Shown here one piece after another: positions 49,868-59,291 of a stretch of 64,000 bases of DNA. A program made the translations under genes and the position numbers. Each line of letters begins with the position of its first letter. The first letter of the stretch is position 1. Below the pieces are notes generated by a model. It saw only the letters and a list, made by a program, of their open reading frames with translations. It made no database searches and had not been told where the DNA came from. The DNA is from Chelatococcus composti (lineage in GTDB: Bacteria > Pseudomonadota > Alphaproteobacteria > Rhizobiales > Beijerinckiaceae): the NCBI RefSeq assembly GCF_014201415.1, contig NZ_JACHEH010000006.1, positions 124,001 to 188,000 of the forward strand, written 5' to 3'.

Positions 49868-51718
49868 TCAGGTCACGATGCGGCGCACGGGAGCGCCCTC
49901 GTCCTCTGCGCTCACCGGGCCGGGATCGTCCGGCGGCCGGCTGATGGGGAAGATGACGGGGCTCGCCGGCCGGGGATGGCGGGAGGCGGATTCGTCCCCC
50001 CCTGCCGGCTCACCGCGCTGGCCCCGCCCCTTCGCCGCCTCCATCACATACTGCGGCACCGGAATGGCCGGAGGCGGCAACGGCGCCTTCTCGGCCGGCC
50101 GGGACGGAGCCGGTGCGGGCTCCGCCCTCGCAGGCGCGGCTGCAGCTTCGGCTGCAGGTGCGGAAGTGGGTGCGGGTGCCGCGGGAGCGGGTGTGGGCGC
50201 CGGAGCCGGCGCGGCCGGGATCCGGGGCTCCTCGGCGGGTTCTGCCGCGGCCGCCGGCGCAGGCTCGGCACGCGTCTCGATGATCTCGCCCCGGGCCGCA
50301 GCAGGCTTTGCGGCGGGCTCATCCTTCACCGGCGGGGCGATCTCGGGCAGCGCTTCGGCCACAGGACGCTCGTCCCCATCGCCCAGAACCTCGTCGGACT
50401 GGTGCCCGTCCTGCGTCTCGCGGTGCTGGTGGGCGATCTGCTCGCTCGGCGTGCCCCAGACGAAGGCGTCGAGCCGGCCGGTGACCGGCGAGACCGGCGA
50501 CCAGGTGTCGGAGATGACGCCGTCGGCGAGCCAGGCGGGATCCCGCGGCGCGCGCGAGGCGCGAGCCAACCAGGCACGCACCGCCCCTGTCTCGCCGTGC
50601 TCCGCCTCCTCGATATCGGCCATCAGCACGCAGGTGCGCAGCGTCGGGCGCTCGGCGATAAGTGGCGCGAGCGCCTCGCGGGCGCGGGCGAACTCGCGGG
50701 CATCAAGCGCGGCCTTCGCCAGCATGAGGCGCGATTCGGCGGCATCCGGCGCAAGCCGGGCCAGCGTCTCGGCGCGGGCGAGCCGGTCACGCGCCGAGTC
50801 GCCGGAGCGCATCTCCACATAGGCCGCGGCAATATCAGGATGCGGCAGGCGCACCCAGGCCGCTTCGAGAATCTTCGCCGCCTTGCGGTACTTGCCGGCG
50901 CGGGCGAGCAGCCGGCCTGCCAGCACCGCGGCGGGCACCAGGTCGGGCGCCAGCTTGACGGCCTCGCGCACGGCAGCGAGCGCCGCCTCGGGCTCCGTCT
51001 CTGCCCGATCCATGGCGTCGGCCGTCAGCAGAACGGCACGCTGCCGGCGCGCCTCCGCCCGGTCGATGAGCCGCAGCGCGGCGCGCCGCTCGAGCGTCTT
51101 GAGCGCCCCGCGCCAGTTGCGTTCTGCGGACTGGAACTCGAGCACCGCCTCGTTGGCCCAGCCGACGCTCGGCGCGAGCTCCACCGCCTTGGTGGCGTGA
51201 GCGCGCGCCGCAACGAGATCGCCCTTGCGTCGTGCCTCGACGAAGAGGCCGCGCAGGCCGAGCACCCGCGTCTCTGGTTCCTCGAGCATGTCGTTGAAGG
51301 CCGCTTCGGCCGCGGCCCGGTCACCGGAGATCTGGGCGGCCTGGGCCTTGAGGAGCAGCGTCAGCGGCTCGCGGCCGAGCAGGCGCTCGGCGTCGCCCGC
51401 GTGGCGGCGCGCGGCCACGGGGTCGCCCGAGCCGACGGCCACCATGCCGCGCGAGACGGCGGCAAAGCCCCGTGCCCGCCGCCGGGCGCGCGAGGCGATG
51501 GTGACGAGGTCCGGCAGCTTGAAGATGAAGCGCACCACGCTCCAGGCGATGATGAGCGCGGTCACCACGGCGACGAGCGCCGCCACGGCGACGCTGAGCG
51601 GCGTGCTGATGCGATAGTCCTGCCAGGTCAGCACCACCTCGCCCGGATGGTCGGCGAGCCAGGCGGCACCGAGGGCGACGAAGGCGAGAAAGACGAGGAA
51701 GACGAGAACACGAATCAT
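49868..51718 (-). CDS. hemY: HemY-like tetratricopeptide membrane protein
   Basis: A 616-residue protein with two N-terminal membrane helices (about 3-20 and 40-65), the HemY N-domain (LLGREPLTLLLKAQAAQISGD), TPR-like helices to about residue 410, then a long low-complexity tail rich in Pro, Ala and Glu. It is not the oxygen-dependent protoporphyrinogen oxidase HemY of Gram-positives. It is the fourth gene of the hemC-hemD-COG4223-hemY run, the usual proteobacterial location, but its biochemical role is unsettled. The Met at 51718 opens the first helix; the longer reading adds a non-membrane stretch. Confidence 0.88.
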   Translation of the reverse strand: MIRVLVFLVFLAFVALGAAWLADHPGEVVLTWQDYRISTPLSVAVAALVAVVTALIIAWSVVRFIFKLPDLVTIASRARRRARGFAAVSRGMVAVGSGDPVAARRHAGDAERLLGREPLTLLLKAQAAQISGDRAAAEAAFNDMLEEPETRVLGLRGLFVEARRKGDLVAARAHATKAVELAPSVGWANEAVLEFQSAERNWRGALKTLERRAALRLIDRAEARRQRAVLLTADAMDRAETEPEAALAAVREAVKLAPDLVPAAVLAGRLLARAGKYRKAAKILEAAWVRLPHPDIAAAYVEMRSGDSARDRLARAETLARLAPDAAESRLMLAKAALDAREFARAREALAPLIAERPTLRTCVLMADIEEAEHGETGAVRAWLARASRAPRDPAWLADGVISDTWSPVSPVTGRLDAFVWGTPSEQIAHQHRETQDGHQSDEVLGDGDERPVAEALPEIAPPVKDEPAAKPAAARGEIIETRAEPAPAAAAEPAEEPRIPAAPAPAPTPAPAAPAPTSAPAAEAAAAPARAEPAPAPSRPAEKAPLPPPAIPVPQYVMEAAKGRGQRGEPAGGDESASRHPRPASPVIFPISRPPDDPGPVSAEDEGAPVRRIVT

Positions 51719-51728
51719 GCCGGCGCCC

Positions 51729-52997
51729 TCACTCGTTGCCGCCAAAGGCGTCGATGGCCGCGTCACGAACCGCGAGCGCCGCCTGTTCCGCCTCCACGCG
51801 CGCCCTCAGGGCCGCGACCCAGTCCCGCGTCGCCTGCTGCTCCGCAGGGGGCAGCCGCTCCCACGCCGCGAGCGCCGCAACCGCGTCGCCGCGGGCGAGC
51901 GCCGCATCGACGGCATCGGCCGGCTGGTCACCGCCACCGACGCGCTCCACGCGCACGAGGCTCGCGGCGCTCTCGCTGAGGCGCTCCCAGAGGCTCGCCT
52001 CGGGCCGCGCGCGGCGTTGCGCCTCAGCCGCCTCGGCGAGGGCCTGGCGCAGCCCCGGGCGCAGGCTCTCGGCCGTCGGCAGGCCGGCACGCGCCTGCTG
52101 TGCGAGCGGGGCCAGAAGCTCCGCCGGTGTGCCGAGATGCCGGAGTGCCGCCATCTCCTTCTCGAAAGGCCGGCCTGAACGGACGGCATCCAGCAGCAAC
52201 TGGGCCACCACGAGCCGGCCCGCAGCGTTGCCCACCGGCTCGGCGGCGCCGGCGGCAATCTGTTTCTCGGCGGCATCGAGCCGCCCGGCGAGCACAGCGA
52301 GCTGGCGAGTGATATTGCCAACGGCGTCCGGATCAAGGCTGCGCACCGCACCGTCGAGCGCGTCGACGCGCCGGCTCAGCTCATCGCGGATCGCCCGAAG
52401 CTCAGCCGGGGACGTGCCCGCGGCGGAACGCAGCGCCTCGATCTCGCTGGCGAGGCCGTTGATGCGCGCCGTCAGGCCGTCGTCCTGGCGCGTGGCGGAG
52501 GTCATGCGCGCCTCGAGCGCCTCCAGATCCTCGCGGCTGGCGACGTTGGCGAGGCTGCGTTCGACGACGGCGAGGCGCGCCGCCGTGTCGTTCGCCGGCC
52601 CCACGAGCACGGGCAGCAGCATGGCCGCGGCAGCACCGACGACGCCGCCCACGGCAGCCGCCACGATAAGCGAGGTCTGGAAGCCCTGCCGGGGTGTAGC
52701 CGGCTGCGCCTCCTCGGCACGCGGCGTCTCGTCGGCCTGCGCGGAGGCGGGCGCGTCCTCGTTCCGGGCAGGCTCGTCCGGCATCGGAGCCTCGTCGACA
52801 GGGGATGACTGTGTGTCCGGCTGCCCGGGGCCGCCCGCTGCATCGGCAGCGGCAGCCGCCTGCGGAGCGGCCGCGGCGGCGACATCGGCGGGAACCGGAG
52901 GGAGGGTCTCGGCCGCTTCACGCGCGCTCGTCTGGGCAACGCGCCCTTTCGTCCGGGCCTTCCGGGGCGTCGGGTCCGTCGGCTTCTCGTCGCTCAT
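51729..52997 (-). CDS. COG4223 mitofilin-like/HemX-like membrane protein
   Basis: A 422-residue protein with a polar Ala/Glu/Pro-rich N-terminus (1-105), a single membrane helix (about 108-132), a coiled-coil region (about 135-240; heptad-like LAVVERSLANVASREDLEALEAR), and a C-terminal helical domain ending DAFGGNE. The layout and its location between hemD and hemY are those of alphaproteobacterial COG4223 proteins, which are related to the mitochondrial MICOS protein Mic60 and to HemX. Stop of this gene and the hemY ATG are 10 bp apart. Confidence 0.85.
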   Translation of the reverse strand: MSDEKPTDPTPRKARTKGRVAQTSAREAAETLPPVPADVAAAAAPQAAAAADAAGGPGQPDTQSSPVDEAPMPDEPARNEDAPASAQADETPRAEEAQPATPRQGFQTSLIVAAAVGGVVGAAAAMLLPVLVGPANDTAARLAVVERSLANVASREDLEALEARMTSATRQDDGLTARINGLASEIEALRSAAGTSPAELRAIRDELSRRVDALDGAVRSLDPDAVGNITRQLAVLAGRLDAAEKQIAAGAAEPVGNAAGRLVVAQLLLDAVRSGRPFEKEMAALRHLGTPAELLAPLAQQARAGLPTAESLRPGLRQALAEAAEAQRRARPEASLWERLSESAASLVRVERVGGGDQPADAVDAALARGDAVAALAAWERLPPAEQQATRDWVAALRARVEAEQAALAVRDAAIDAFGGNE

Positions 52998-53111
52998 GCA
53001 GACCTCTCTCCATCTTCGTTCGGCCCCGCCCGGCGCGCCCGGACAGGCCGCGATGAACCCTCAAGCTCTTAACATCAGCCGCCCACCCATGGCGAGCCCA
53101 GCAGCTGCGTG

Positions 53112-53831
53112 TCAGCTGTCGCCGTCTGCCGGCAACAGGGCGAGAAGGGCATCCTCGTGCGGCACCGCCGCTGCCTCAACCACACGCGCGCCGGCGGCCC
53201 GCAGCGGAGCGGCAACATCCTCGGACAGGCAGAGATGACGCAGGGCGCGGAAGACCTCGCCGCAGCCCGCCCGCTCGGCAAGGCTGAGCGCGAGGCCCGC
53301 GCTGCGGCGGGAATAATGCAGTGCGACCGAGACGGCGCCCCTGCCCAGCGCCGCCACCGCCGCCTCGGGCAGCGCGCCTTCCGCCTCTGCGGCGTAGGCG
53401 ATCCAGGGCACAACCATAAAGCCCGCCTCCTCCAGGAGCGACGGGGTATCGGGCTTGTGATCGCGGCCGAGAACGAGGAGAAGTCGTGCTCCAGCGACGA
53501 AGACGGACGGGGCGAGCGCGGCGAGCGCGATGCGATCGCCGGCTGCTGCCGTGACGGCGGTGAACCCGGCCCTCCGTGCTGCCTCGCCCGTGCGCTCGCC
53601 AACGGCGAGCAGGGGCAGCGCGACAACGGCCGCCAGATCCGCCGGCCCCAGGGCCTCGAAGGCATTGGGACTGGTGACAACGACCCCGTCGAAAGGGCCG
53701 TCGGGTCGGGCCTCGCCCGTCGCCCGGATGGTCAGGAGCGGCGCCACGACCGGATCATGGCCGCGCTCGCGCAGGCGCTGCGCCGTCCGGCGCGCCGCTT
53801 CTTCCGGCCGCAGGACGAGGACGCCTACCAT
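53112..53831 (-). CDS. hemD: Uroporphyrinogen-III synthase HemD
   Basis: A 239-residue protein with the two-domain HemD fold: the N-terminus VGVLVLRPEEAARRTAQRLRERGH and the characteristic TSPNAFEAL, AVGERTGEAARRAGF and YSRRSAGL blocks. It closes hydroxymethylbilane to uroporphyrinogen III. HemD sequences diverge widely, so the assignment leans on the hemC neighbour one base away. Met at 53831 is the natural start; longer readings run into hemC. Confidence 0.9.
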   Translation of the reverse strand: MVGVLVLRPEEAARRTAQRLRERGHDPVVAPLLTIRATGEARPDGPFDGVVVTSPNAFEALGPADLAAVVALPLLAVGERTGEAARRAGFTAVTAAAGDRIALAALAPSVFVAGARLLLVLGRDHKPDTPSLLEEAGFMVVPWIAYAAEAEGALPEAAVAALGRGAVSVALHYSRRSAGLALSLAERAGCGEVFRALRHLCLSEDVAAPLRAAGARVVEAAAVPHEDALLALLPADGDS

Positions 53832-53832
53832 G

Positions 53833-54765
53833 CTATCGTCCCAGAAGTGCCGGGCGGGCGCGGGCCAGCACCTCGCGCCCCGCGTCCTCCCCCAGGGCGA
53901 ATGCGTCGGCGATCGGCCCGGAGCGTTCGACGGCCACCCAGTCGCTGCCGTCGGGCGCCAGCAGCATCCCGCGGAAGGAGAGGCTGGCACCGTCCACCTG
54001 CGCCAGCCCGGCAATGGGGGTGCGGCACGAGCCGTCGAGGATGCGCAGGAAGGCCCGCTCGGCCTCCAGCGCTACCGCCGTCGCCGGATCCGTAAAGCGC
54101 CGCAGCGTCTCGCGCAGGGCGACATCGCCGGCGCGCGTGACGATGGCGATGGCGCCCTGGCCGATGGCGGGCAGGAAATCGTCCGTGTCTAGCAGGACGG
54201 TGGCCCTGTCGGCGAGGCCGAGCCGGCGCAGCCCCGCGAGGGCGAGGAGCGTCGCGTCGATCTCGCCGCTCTCCACCTTGGCGAGTCGCGTGCCGACATT
54301 GCCGCGCAGCAGGGTGACCGAGATGTCGGGCCGCAGGCGCCTCACCTGTGCCTGCCGGCGCAGCGAGGCACTGCCGACCACGGCCCCATGCGGCAGCTCG
54401 GCAATGCTGCGGGCGTCGCCGCGGCAGATGAGCACGTCGCGCACATCCTCACGCGGCAGATAGCCGGCGATGACGAGCCCGTCGGGCAGAACGGTCGGCA
54501 GGTCCTTGGCGGAGTGGACCGCGAGGGCAATGCGCCCGTCGAGGAGCGCATTGTCGAGCTCCTTCGTGAACAGGCCCTTGCCGCCGACCTCGGACAGTGC
54601 CCTGTCCTGGATCATGTCGCCCGTGGTCTTGATGACCGAAAGGGCGATCTCCTCGGCCGGGCAGCCGAGCGCCGCGGCGAGAAGCCCCTGCACCTGCCGC
54701 GCCTGGGCGAGAGCCAGGGGGCTGCCACGCGTGCCGATGACGGGGGCGCCGGTCGATGCAGTCAT
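53833..54765 (-). CDS. hemC: Porphobilinogen deaminase HemC
   Basis: Assembles four porphobilinogens into hydroxymethylbilane. The 310-residue protein has [13 protein letters not shown], the catalytic Asp in [28 protein letters not shown], and the dipyrromethane cofactor Cys247 in GSCRTPIAG. The Met at 54765 follows GGATGGAACA. It leads the leftward hem block and is divergent from tsaD across 209 bp, the known hemC/tsaD (gcp) arrangement of many alphaproteobacteria. Confidence 0.97.
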   Translation of the reverse strand: MTASTGAPVIGTRGSPLALAQARQVQGLLAAALGCPAEEIALSVIKTTGDMIQDRALSEVGGKGLFTKELDNALLDGRIALAVHSAKDLPTVLPDGLVIAGYLPREDVRDVLICRGDARSIAELPHGAVVGSASLRRQAQVRRLRPDISVTLLRGNVGTRLAKVESGEIDATLLALAGLRRLGLADRATVLLDTDDFLPAIGQGAIAIVTRAGDVALRETLRRFTDPATAVALEAERAFLRILDGSCRTPIAGLAQVDGASLSFRGMLLAPDGSDWVAVERSGPIADAFALGEDAGREVLARARPALLGR

Positions 54766-54886
54766 TGTTCCATCCAACTCCGTTTGCGTGGCCGAGGCCG
54801 GGGGCAATTCGTGCGCCGGCGTCCGCAGAGCCGCAACCGCCATTCACTATCGCATGGCCTGTCGTTCCGCTGCGGCGAAAAACCGG

Positions 54887-54916
54887 TTCCCACGGCTTTG
54901 CGGCATGCTCTATAGG
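54887..54916 (+). promoter_or_regulatory. Candidate promoter of tsaD
   Basis: TTCCCA (54887-54892) and TATAGG (54911-54916) are 18 bp apart in the 209-bp hemC/tsaD divergent region, about 60 bp before the tsaD ATG. Each matches four of six sigma-70 consensus bases. Confidence 0.3.
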
Positions 54917-54974
54917 GGATGCGGCGCATTTGCGAACCGCGACCGATCGCAGCCCCTTCCAGACCCGGCGAATC

Positions 54975-56015
54975 ATGCGCGTTCTTGGCATCGAGACCAC
55001 CTGTGACGAAACGGCGGCGGCCGTCGTCGGCCTTGCCGGCGACGGGCGGGGCGCCATCCTGTCGAACGAGATCCTCAGCCAGATCACGGAGCATGCCGCT
55101 TATGGCGGCGTCGTGCCGGAGATCGCCGCGCGTGCCCATGTCGAGGTCGTCGACCGGCTGGTGGCGCGGGCGCTGAAGGCAGCCGATGTTTCGCTCAAGG
55201 ACATCGATGCCGTTGCCGCCGCGGCCGGGCCTGGCCTCATCGGCGGTGTCATCGTCGGCCTCACCACCGGCAAGGCGCTGTCGCTCGTCTCCGGCAAGCC
55301 CTTCATCGCGGTCAACCATCTCGAGGCCCATGCGCTGACGGCGCGCATGACGGACGGCGTCGCCTTTCCCTACCTGCTGCTGCTCGCCTCGGGCGGGCAC
55401 ACGCAGTTGCTGGCCGTGCGCGGTGTCGGTGACTACGTGCGCCTCGGCACCACCATCGACGACGCCATCGGCGAGGCCTTCGACAAGACGGCCAAGACGC
55501 TCGGCCTGCCCTATCCCGGCGGGCCGGAGGTGGAGCGTCAGGCCCTGCAGGGCGACCCGACGCGCTTCGCCCTGCCCCGGCCGCTCGTCGGCCGGCCCGA
55601 TCCCGACTTCTCGCTCTCCGGCCTCAAGACCGCCGTGCGCATCGAGGCCGAGCGCATCGCCCCCCTCTCCGCCCGGGATGTGGCGGACCTGTGCGCCTCC
55701 TTCCAGGCGGCCGTGGTCGACGTGGTGGCCGACCGGGTGCGCATGGGCCTGCGCGCCTTCCGCCAGAAAGCGGGGCATCCGACGGCCCTTGTCGTCGCCG
55801 GCGGCGTGGCTGCCAATCAGGCGATCCGCCGCGGCCTGACGCGCCTCGCCTCCGAGGCGGGCCTGCCGCTCGTCACCCCGCCGCCGGCCCTGTGCACGGA
55901 CAACGGCGCGATGATCGCCTGGGCGGGCCTCGAACGCCTGCGCCTCGGCCTTACCGACGATCTCACCGCTCCCGCCCGCGCACGCTGGCCGCTCGAGGCG
56001 GCATCCGCCGCATGA
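54975..56015 (+). CDS. tsaD: tRNA threonylcarbamoyladenosine biosynthesis protein TsaD
   Basis: Transfers threonylcarbamoyl to A37 of ANN-decoding tRNAs. The 346-residue protein has the ASKHA fold with [15 protein letters not shown], the metal-binding His115 and His119 (VNHLEAHAL), and [14 protein letters not shown] precedes the ATG within a short AT-richer stretch. The longer reading upstream belongs to the divergent region. Its stop overlaps the gpsA start as ATGA. Confidence 0.97.
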   Translation: MRVLGIETTCDETAAAVVGLAGDGRGAILSNEILSQITEHAAYGGVVPEIAARAHVEVVDRLVARALKAADVSLKDIDAVAAAAGPGLIGGVIVGLTTGKALSLVSGKPFIAVNHLEAHALTARMTDGVAFPYLLLLASGGHTQLLAVRGVGDYVRLGTTIDDAIGEAFDKTAKTLGLPYPGGPEVERQALQGDPTRFALPRPLVGRPDPDFSLSGLKTAVRIEAERIAPLSARDVADLCASFQAAVVDVVADRVRMGLRAFRQKAGHPTALVVAGGVAANQAIRRGLTRLASEAGLPLVTPPPALCTDNGAMIAWAGLERLRLGLTDDLTAPARARWPLEAASAA

Positions 56016-57010
56016 TCGCCGATCCGCTCGTCATCATCGGGGCGGGCGCCTGGGGCACGGCCCTCGCCAATGCGGCAGCCCAGGCGGGCCGCACCGTCAC
56101 CCTCGTCGCGCGCGACCCGGAGCATGCCGCCACCATCGAGGCGACGCGGGAGAACCTGCGCTTCCTGCCCGGCGCGTTGCTCCATGCGGGCATTACCGTC
56201 ACGGCCGATCTCGGGGCGGCGGCAGTGGCGCGGGCCCTCCTCCTCGTCGTGCCGGCGCAGGCCCTGCGCGAGGTGGCCCGCAGCCTTGCGCCGCGGCTCG
56301 CCCCGGGCACGCCGGTCGTCATCTGCGCCAAGGGCATCGAGCGCACCTCGGGCCGCTTCATGAGCGATATCGTCGCCGAAGAGCTGCCGGCAGCGGTGCC
56401 ATTGGTGCTCTCCGGTCCGAGCTTTGCCGAGGACGTGGTGCGCGGCTTGCCGACGGCGGTGGTGCTTGCCTGTGGGCAGGAGCCCGTCGCCCGCAGCCTG
56501 GCCGTGGCGCTGGCGAGCCCCACCTTCCGCATCTATCACGGCACGGACGTGCGCGGCGTCGAGATCGGCGGGGCGGCCAAGAACGTGCTCGCCATCGCCT
56601 GCGGCATCGTCATGGGCTGCGGCCTTGGCGAGAGCGCCCGCGCGGCCATGGTAGCGCGCGGCTTTGCCGAGCTGACGCGCTTTGCGCGCGCGCTCGGCGC
56701 CCGGCCCGAGACGCTGATGGGACTGTCCGGCCTCGGCGACCTGGTGCTCACCTGCGGCTCGGCGAAATCGCGCAACTTCGCCTTCGGAGAGGCGCTGGGG
56801 CGTGGCGTGCCGCTGGCCGAGGCCGCCGGCGGCAAGCTGGCCGAAGGTGCCTTCACGGCCGCCGCCCTCGTGGCGATGGCTGGGCGGCACGGGGTCGAGA
56901 TGCCGATCTCGGAAGCCGTCGCCGCCGTCGTCGCCGGCGAGATGTCCGTCGATGAGGCGATCGGCGCACTGCTCAACCGGCCGATCCGCGCCGAGCACGA
57001 GATCATCTGA
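56012..57010 (+). CDS. gpsA: Glycerol-3-phosphate dehydrogenase [NAD(P)+] GpsA
   Basis: Makes sn-glycerol-3-phosphate for phospholipids. The 332-residue protein has the Rossmann motif [10 protein letters not shown], catalytic Lys in [13 protein letters not shown], and the conserved [18 protein letters not shown] and [16 protein letters not shown] blocks. The ATG overlaps the tsaD stop, so both are co-translated. A 439-residue reading starting inside tsaD is spurious. Confidence 0.96.
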   Translation: MIADPLVIIGAGAWGTALANAAAQAGRTVTLVARDPEHAATIEATRENLRFLPGALLHAGITVTADLGAAAVARALLLVVPAQALREVARSLAPRLAPGTPVVICAKGIERTSGRFMSDIVAEELPAAVPLVLSGPSFAEDVVRGLPTAVVLACGQEPVARSLAVALASPTFRIYHGTDVRGVEIGGAAKNVLAIACGIVMGCGLGESARAAMVARGFAELTRFARALGARPETLMGLSGLGDLVLTCGSAKSRNFAFGEALGRGVPLAEAAGGKLAEGAFTAAALVAMAGRHGVEMPISEAVAAVVAGEMSVDEAIGALLNRPIRAEHEII

Positions 57011-57024
57011 CGAAGGGGGGAAGC

Positions 57025-57438
57025 ATGGCGCACTGGCTGTTCAAGTCCGAACCGGCAACATGGTCGTGGGACCAGCAGGTGGCGGAAGGCGAGAAGGGCA
57101 CGTGCTGGAACGGCGTGCGCAACCACTCCGCCAAGCTCAACATGATGGCCATGAAGAACGGCGAGACCGGCTTCTTCTACCATTCCAACGAGGGCAAGGC
57201 GATCGTCGGCATCGTCGAGGTGATCAAGGAATACTACCCCGACCACACCGATCCGACGGGCCGCTTCGGCATGGTCGACGTCAAGGCGGTGAAGGCGCTG
57301 CCGAAGCCGGTGACGCTCGAGGAAATCAAGAAGACGCCTGCCCTCGCCGGGATGGTTCTGGTCAACAACTCGCGCCTGTCGGTGCAGCCGGTGAGTGACG
57401 AGGAATGGGAAACCATCTGCAAGATGGGCGGATTGTGA
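57025..57438 (+). CDS. EVE-domain protein (PUA-related)
   Basis: A 137-residue single-domain EVE protein beginning HWLFKSEPATWSWDQQ, with the conserved WNGVRNHSAKLNMM and FFYHSNEGKAIVG. EVE domains bind modified bases such as 5-methyl- or 5-hydroxymethylcytosine, and human THYN1 is the best-known relative; the bacterial role is unclear. It starts 14 bp after gpsA. Confidence 0.93.
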   Translation: MAHWLFKSEPATWSWDQQVAEGEKGTCWNGVRNHSAKLNMMAMKNGETGFFYHSNEGKAIVGIVEVIKEYYPDHTDPTGRFGMVDVKAVKALPKPVTLEEIKKTPALAGMVLVNNSRLSVQPVSDEEWETICKMGGL

Positions 57439-57497
57439 AGACGGCGGGGTTGAGCACCGCGACCCGATCCGACAGAATGCCTCCTGGAACCGTTGCA

Positions 57498-58010
57498 ATG
57501 TCCATGATCCGCCCCATCCGCCTGCTCTCCAGCATCGCCCGCCTGTTCGAGCGCCTGCCCCGGCACCAGGCCACGTCGGAGCGTGCCGCGCACGAGCGTG
57601 ACGAGGCGCGCCGGGATGCCGACATTCTCAGGTCGCTCGCCATCGTGCTCGTCCACATCGCTGGCGGTGACGGGCGCCTCACGGCGGAAGAGCGCAGCAC
57701 GCTCGCCAACTTCGTCGGACGCCGCTTCCGCCTGTCCCCGCGCGAGGCGCTGAGAATCATCGAGGCTGCGATTGCTGCCGAGCGCTCGCGCGAGGATGTG
57801 GACGACGCTTTCGATGACCTGAAGCGCCTCCTGCCGCCGGACGGGCGCCGCGAGCTGATGGTCGCCGCATGGGAGCTGGCGAAGATCGACGGCCATGTTG
57901 CCGAACTCGAGGACGATCTCCTGTGGCGTTCGGCGCGCCGGCTGGGGCTGAGCGAGCGCGAGGCCGAAGCCCTCAGGCAGAGCGCGCTGGCGGATGTCGG
58001 AGGCGCCTGA
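57498..58010 (+). CDS. TerB/TerB-like helical protein
   Basis: A 170-residue helical protein of the TerB/COG4103 type. Two acidic-helix motifs, IAGGDGRLTAEERSTLANFVG and AKIDGHVAELEDDLLWR, match the repeated Asp/Glu helices of TerB metal-binding domains. Start codons at 57477, 57498 and 57504 are all in frame; 57498 was chosen as first with a plausible spacing. It lies 59 bp after the EVE gene and its stop overlaps the amidotransferase ATG (TGATG). No tellurite-resistance genes are nearby. Confidence 0.82.
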   Translation: MSMIRPIRLLSSIARLFERLPRHQATSERAAHERDEARRDADILRSLAIVLVHIAGGDGRLTAEERSTLANFVGRRFRLSPREALRIIEAAIAAERSREDVDDAFDDLKRLLPPDGRRELMVAAWELAKIDGHVAELEDDLLWRSARRLGLSEREAEALRQSALADVGGA

Positions 58011-58783
58011 TGCCAGAGGCGGCCCGGCTGCCCGTTCTCGTCGTCCTGCACCAGGAACATTCGACGCCCGGCCGGGTCGGCCGTCTTATCACGGAGCGCG
58101 GCCACCTGCTCGACATCCGTCGCCCGCGCTTCGGCGACCCCCTGCCGGAGACGCTGGAGCTCCACGCCGGCGCGGTGGTCTTTGGTGGGCCGATGAGCGC
58201 CAACGACCCGGACGAGTGGCTGAAGCGCGAGATCGACTGGATGGGCGTCGCGCTCAGGGAGCGCAAGCCGCTGCTCGGCCTCTGTCTCGGCGCGCAGATG
58301 CTGGCGAAGCACCTCGGCGGGCGCGTCGACCCGCATCCTTCAGGCCTTGCCGAGATCGGCTATTACCCGCTCTGGCCCACCCAGAAGGGCCAACGTTTCG
58401 CCGAGGAGACAGGAGCGCCCTGGCCCTCCCATGTCTACCAGTGGCACAGGGAAGGGCTCGAATGTCCGCCGGGTGGCGAGCTGCTGGCCGAGGGTGCGCA
58501 TTTCCCCAACCAGGCCTTCCGTGTGGGACCGGCCGCCTTCGGCCTGCAGTTCCACCCCGAGGTGACGCACGCCATGATCTATCGCTGGACGACGCGCGCC
58601 AGCGAGCGCCTCAGCCTGCCGGGCGCGCAGCCTCCGCACCTGCACCACCGCGGACGCTTCATGTACGACCCGGCGGTGGCCCGGTGGCTCGAAGCCTTCC
58701 TCGACTACTGGCTGGCGAGCGGCGAGACACCGCCCCGGCCGCAACCGGCCGAGAATCGGGACCGTCTGCCCGCGCCGGCCTGA
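58010..58783 (+). CDS. Class I glutamine amidotransferase domain protein
   Basis: A 257-residue single-domain amidotransferase with nucleophile Cys92 in GLCLGAQ and the His182/Glu184 pair in FHPE. The N-terminal VLVVLHQEHSTPGRVGRLITERGHLLDI and the conserved VFGGPMSAND identify the free-standing GATase group often annotated as GMP synthase-like or glutamine amidotransferase. Its partner and product are unknown. Translation is probably coupled to the TerB-like gene. Confidence 0.9.
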   Translation: MPEAARLPVLVVLHQEHSTPGRVGRLITERGHLLDIRRPRFGDPLPETLELHAGAVVFGGPMSANDPDEWLKREIDWMGVALRERKPLLGLCLGAQMLAKHLGGRVDPHPSGLAEIGYYPLWPTQKGQRFAEETGAPWPSHVYQWHREGLECPPGGELLAEGAHFPNQAFRVGPAAFGLQFHPEVTHAMIYRWTTRASERLSLPGAQPPHLHHRGRFMYDPAVARWLEAFLDYWLASGETPPRPQPAENRDRLPAPA

Positions 58784-59291
58784 AGGCCGCGGGCGCGGTC
58801 TGATTGTGCTATACGAAATCGATGCCGGGCACCATCTGTTGCCAGAGACGGAAGCGCCCTTCTCCCTCCTGCGCCAGGCTGCCGAGCCGGCGGCGGCCGC
58901 ACCAGTCGAGCGCCTTGTCCCGCACGGCGCGGACCGCGCTCCAACCAATCAGCGTGCTCGCCTTCGCCCGGGCGAGGGCCTGGACGAGGACGAGGCCGTC
59001 GCCGCCCGCGGCAGCGAGGACCTGGTGCAGAAGATCGGCCTGCACGAGGGACCCTGCCTGGCGGCGAACGCGCGGCAGAACGATTTCGGCCCGACGGTGA
59101 ACATCGCCTCGCACATGCAGGGGCCCGCCGAACGCAGATGATCGACGCCGCAGGCGCCGTCATCGAGCGGCCGGAGGTGTCGGACCTGCCCACCCCTTCC
59201 GGCCTGACGCCGCAGGCGCAATGGCGCCTTGCGCGGCATTGACGATGAGTTCACCTTGTATGAGATTTCCTGACCCGCCAGCGGGACCAGC
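58784..59291. other. 508-bp gap between the amidotransferase and pterin dehydratase genes
   Basis: Apart from the decayed cyclase fragment I see no convincing gene. A minus-strand reading of about 100 residues (58809-59114) is most likely the antisense shadow of that fragment. The region just before 59292 holds the ribosome-binding site of the pterin dehydratase gene. Confidence 0.5.
58806..59141 (+). pseudogene. Remnant of a class III adenylate/guanylate cyclase catalytic domain
   Basis: A 111-codon reading from GTG 58806 ends in KIGLHEGPCLAANARQN and DFGPTVNIASHMQG, which I recognise as the second half of the cyclase domain of a common alphaproteobacterial family (KIGLHEGPCLAVT...DYFGxTVNIAARVQG). 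The earlier FSLLRQAAE matches the start of the domain at the right spacing, but the VKTIGDAVMA block with the second metal Asp has decayed to VERLVPHGAD. A 34-codon ORF overlapping the stop (59138-59242; AVIERPEVSDLP) may continue the protein after a frameshift. No first-metal-Asp region is found. A short intact gene of another kind is possible. Confidence 0.5.

Noticed and set aside
58809-59114. Minus-strand reading of about 101 residues ending in RFRLWQQMVPGIDFV
   Set aside because: It has genome-like codon use, but the opposite strand carries recognisable cyclase-domain motifs at the right spacing, so this is more likely its shadow.
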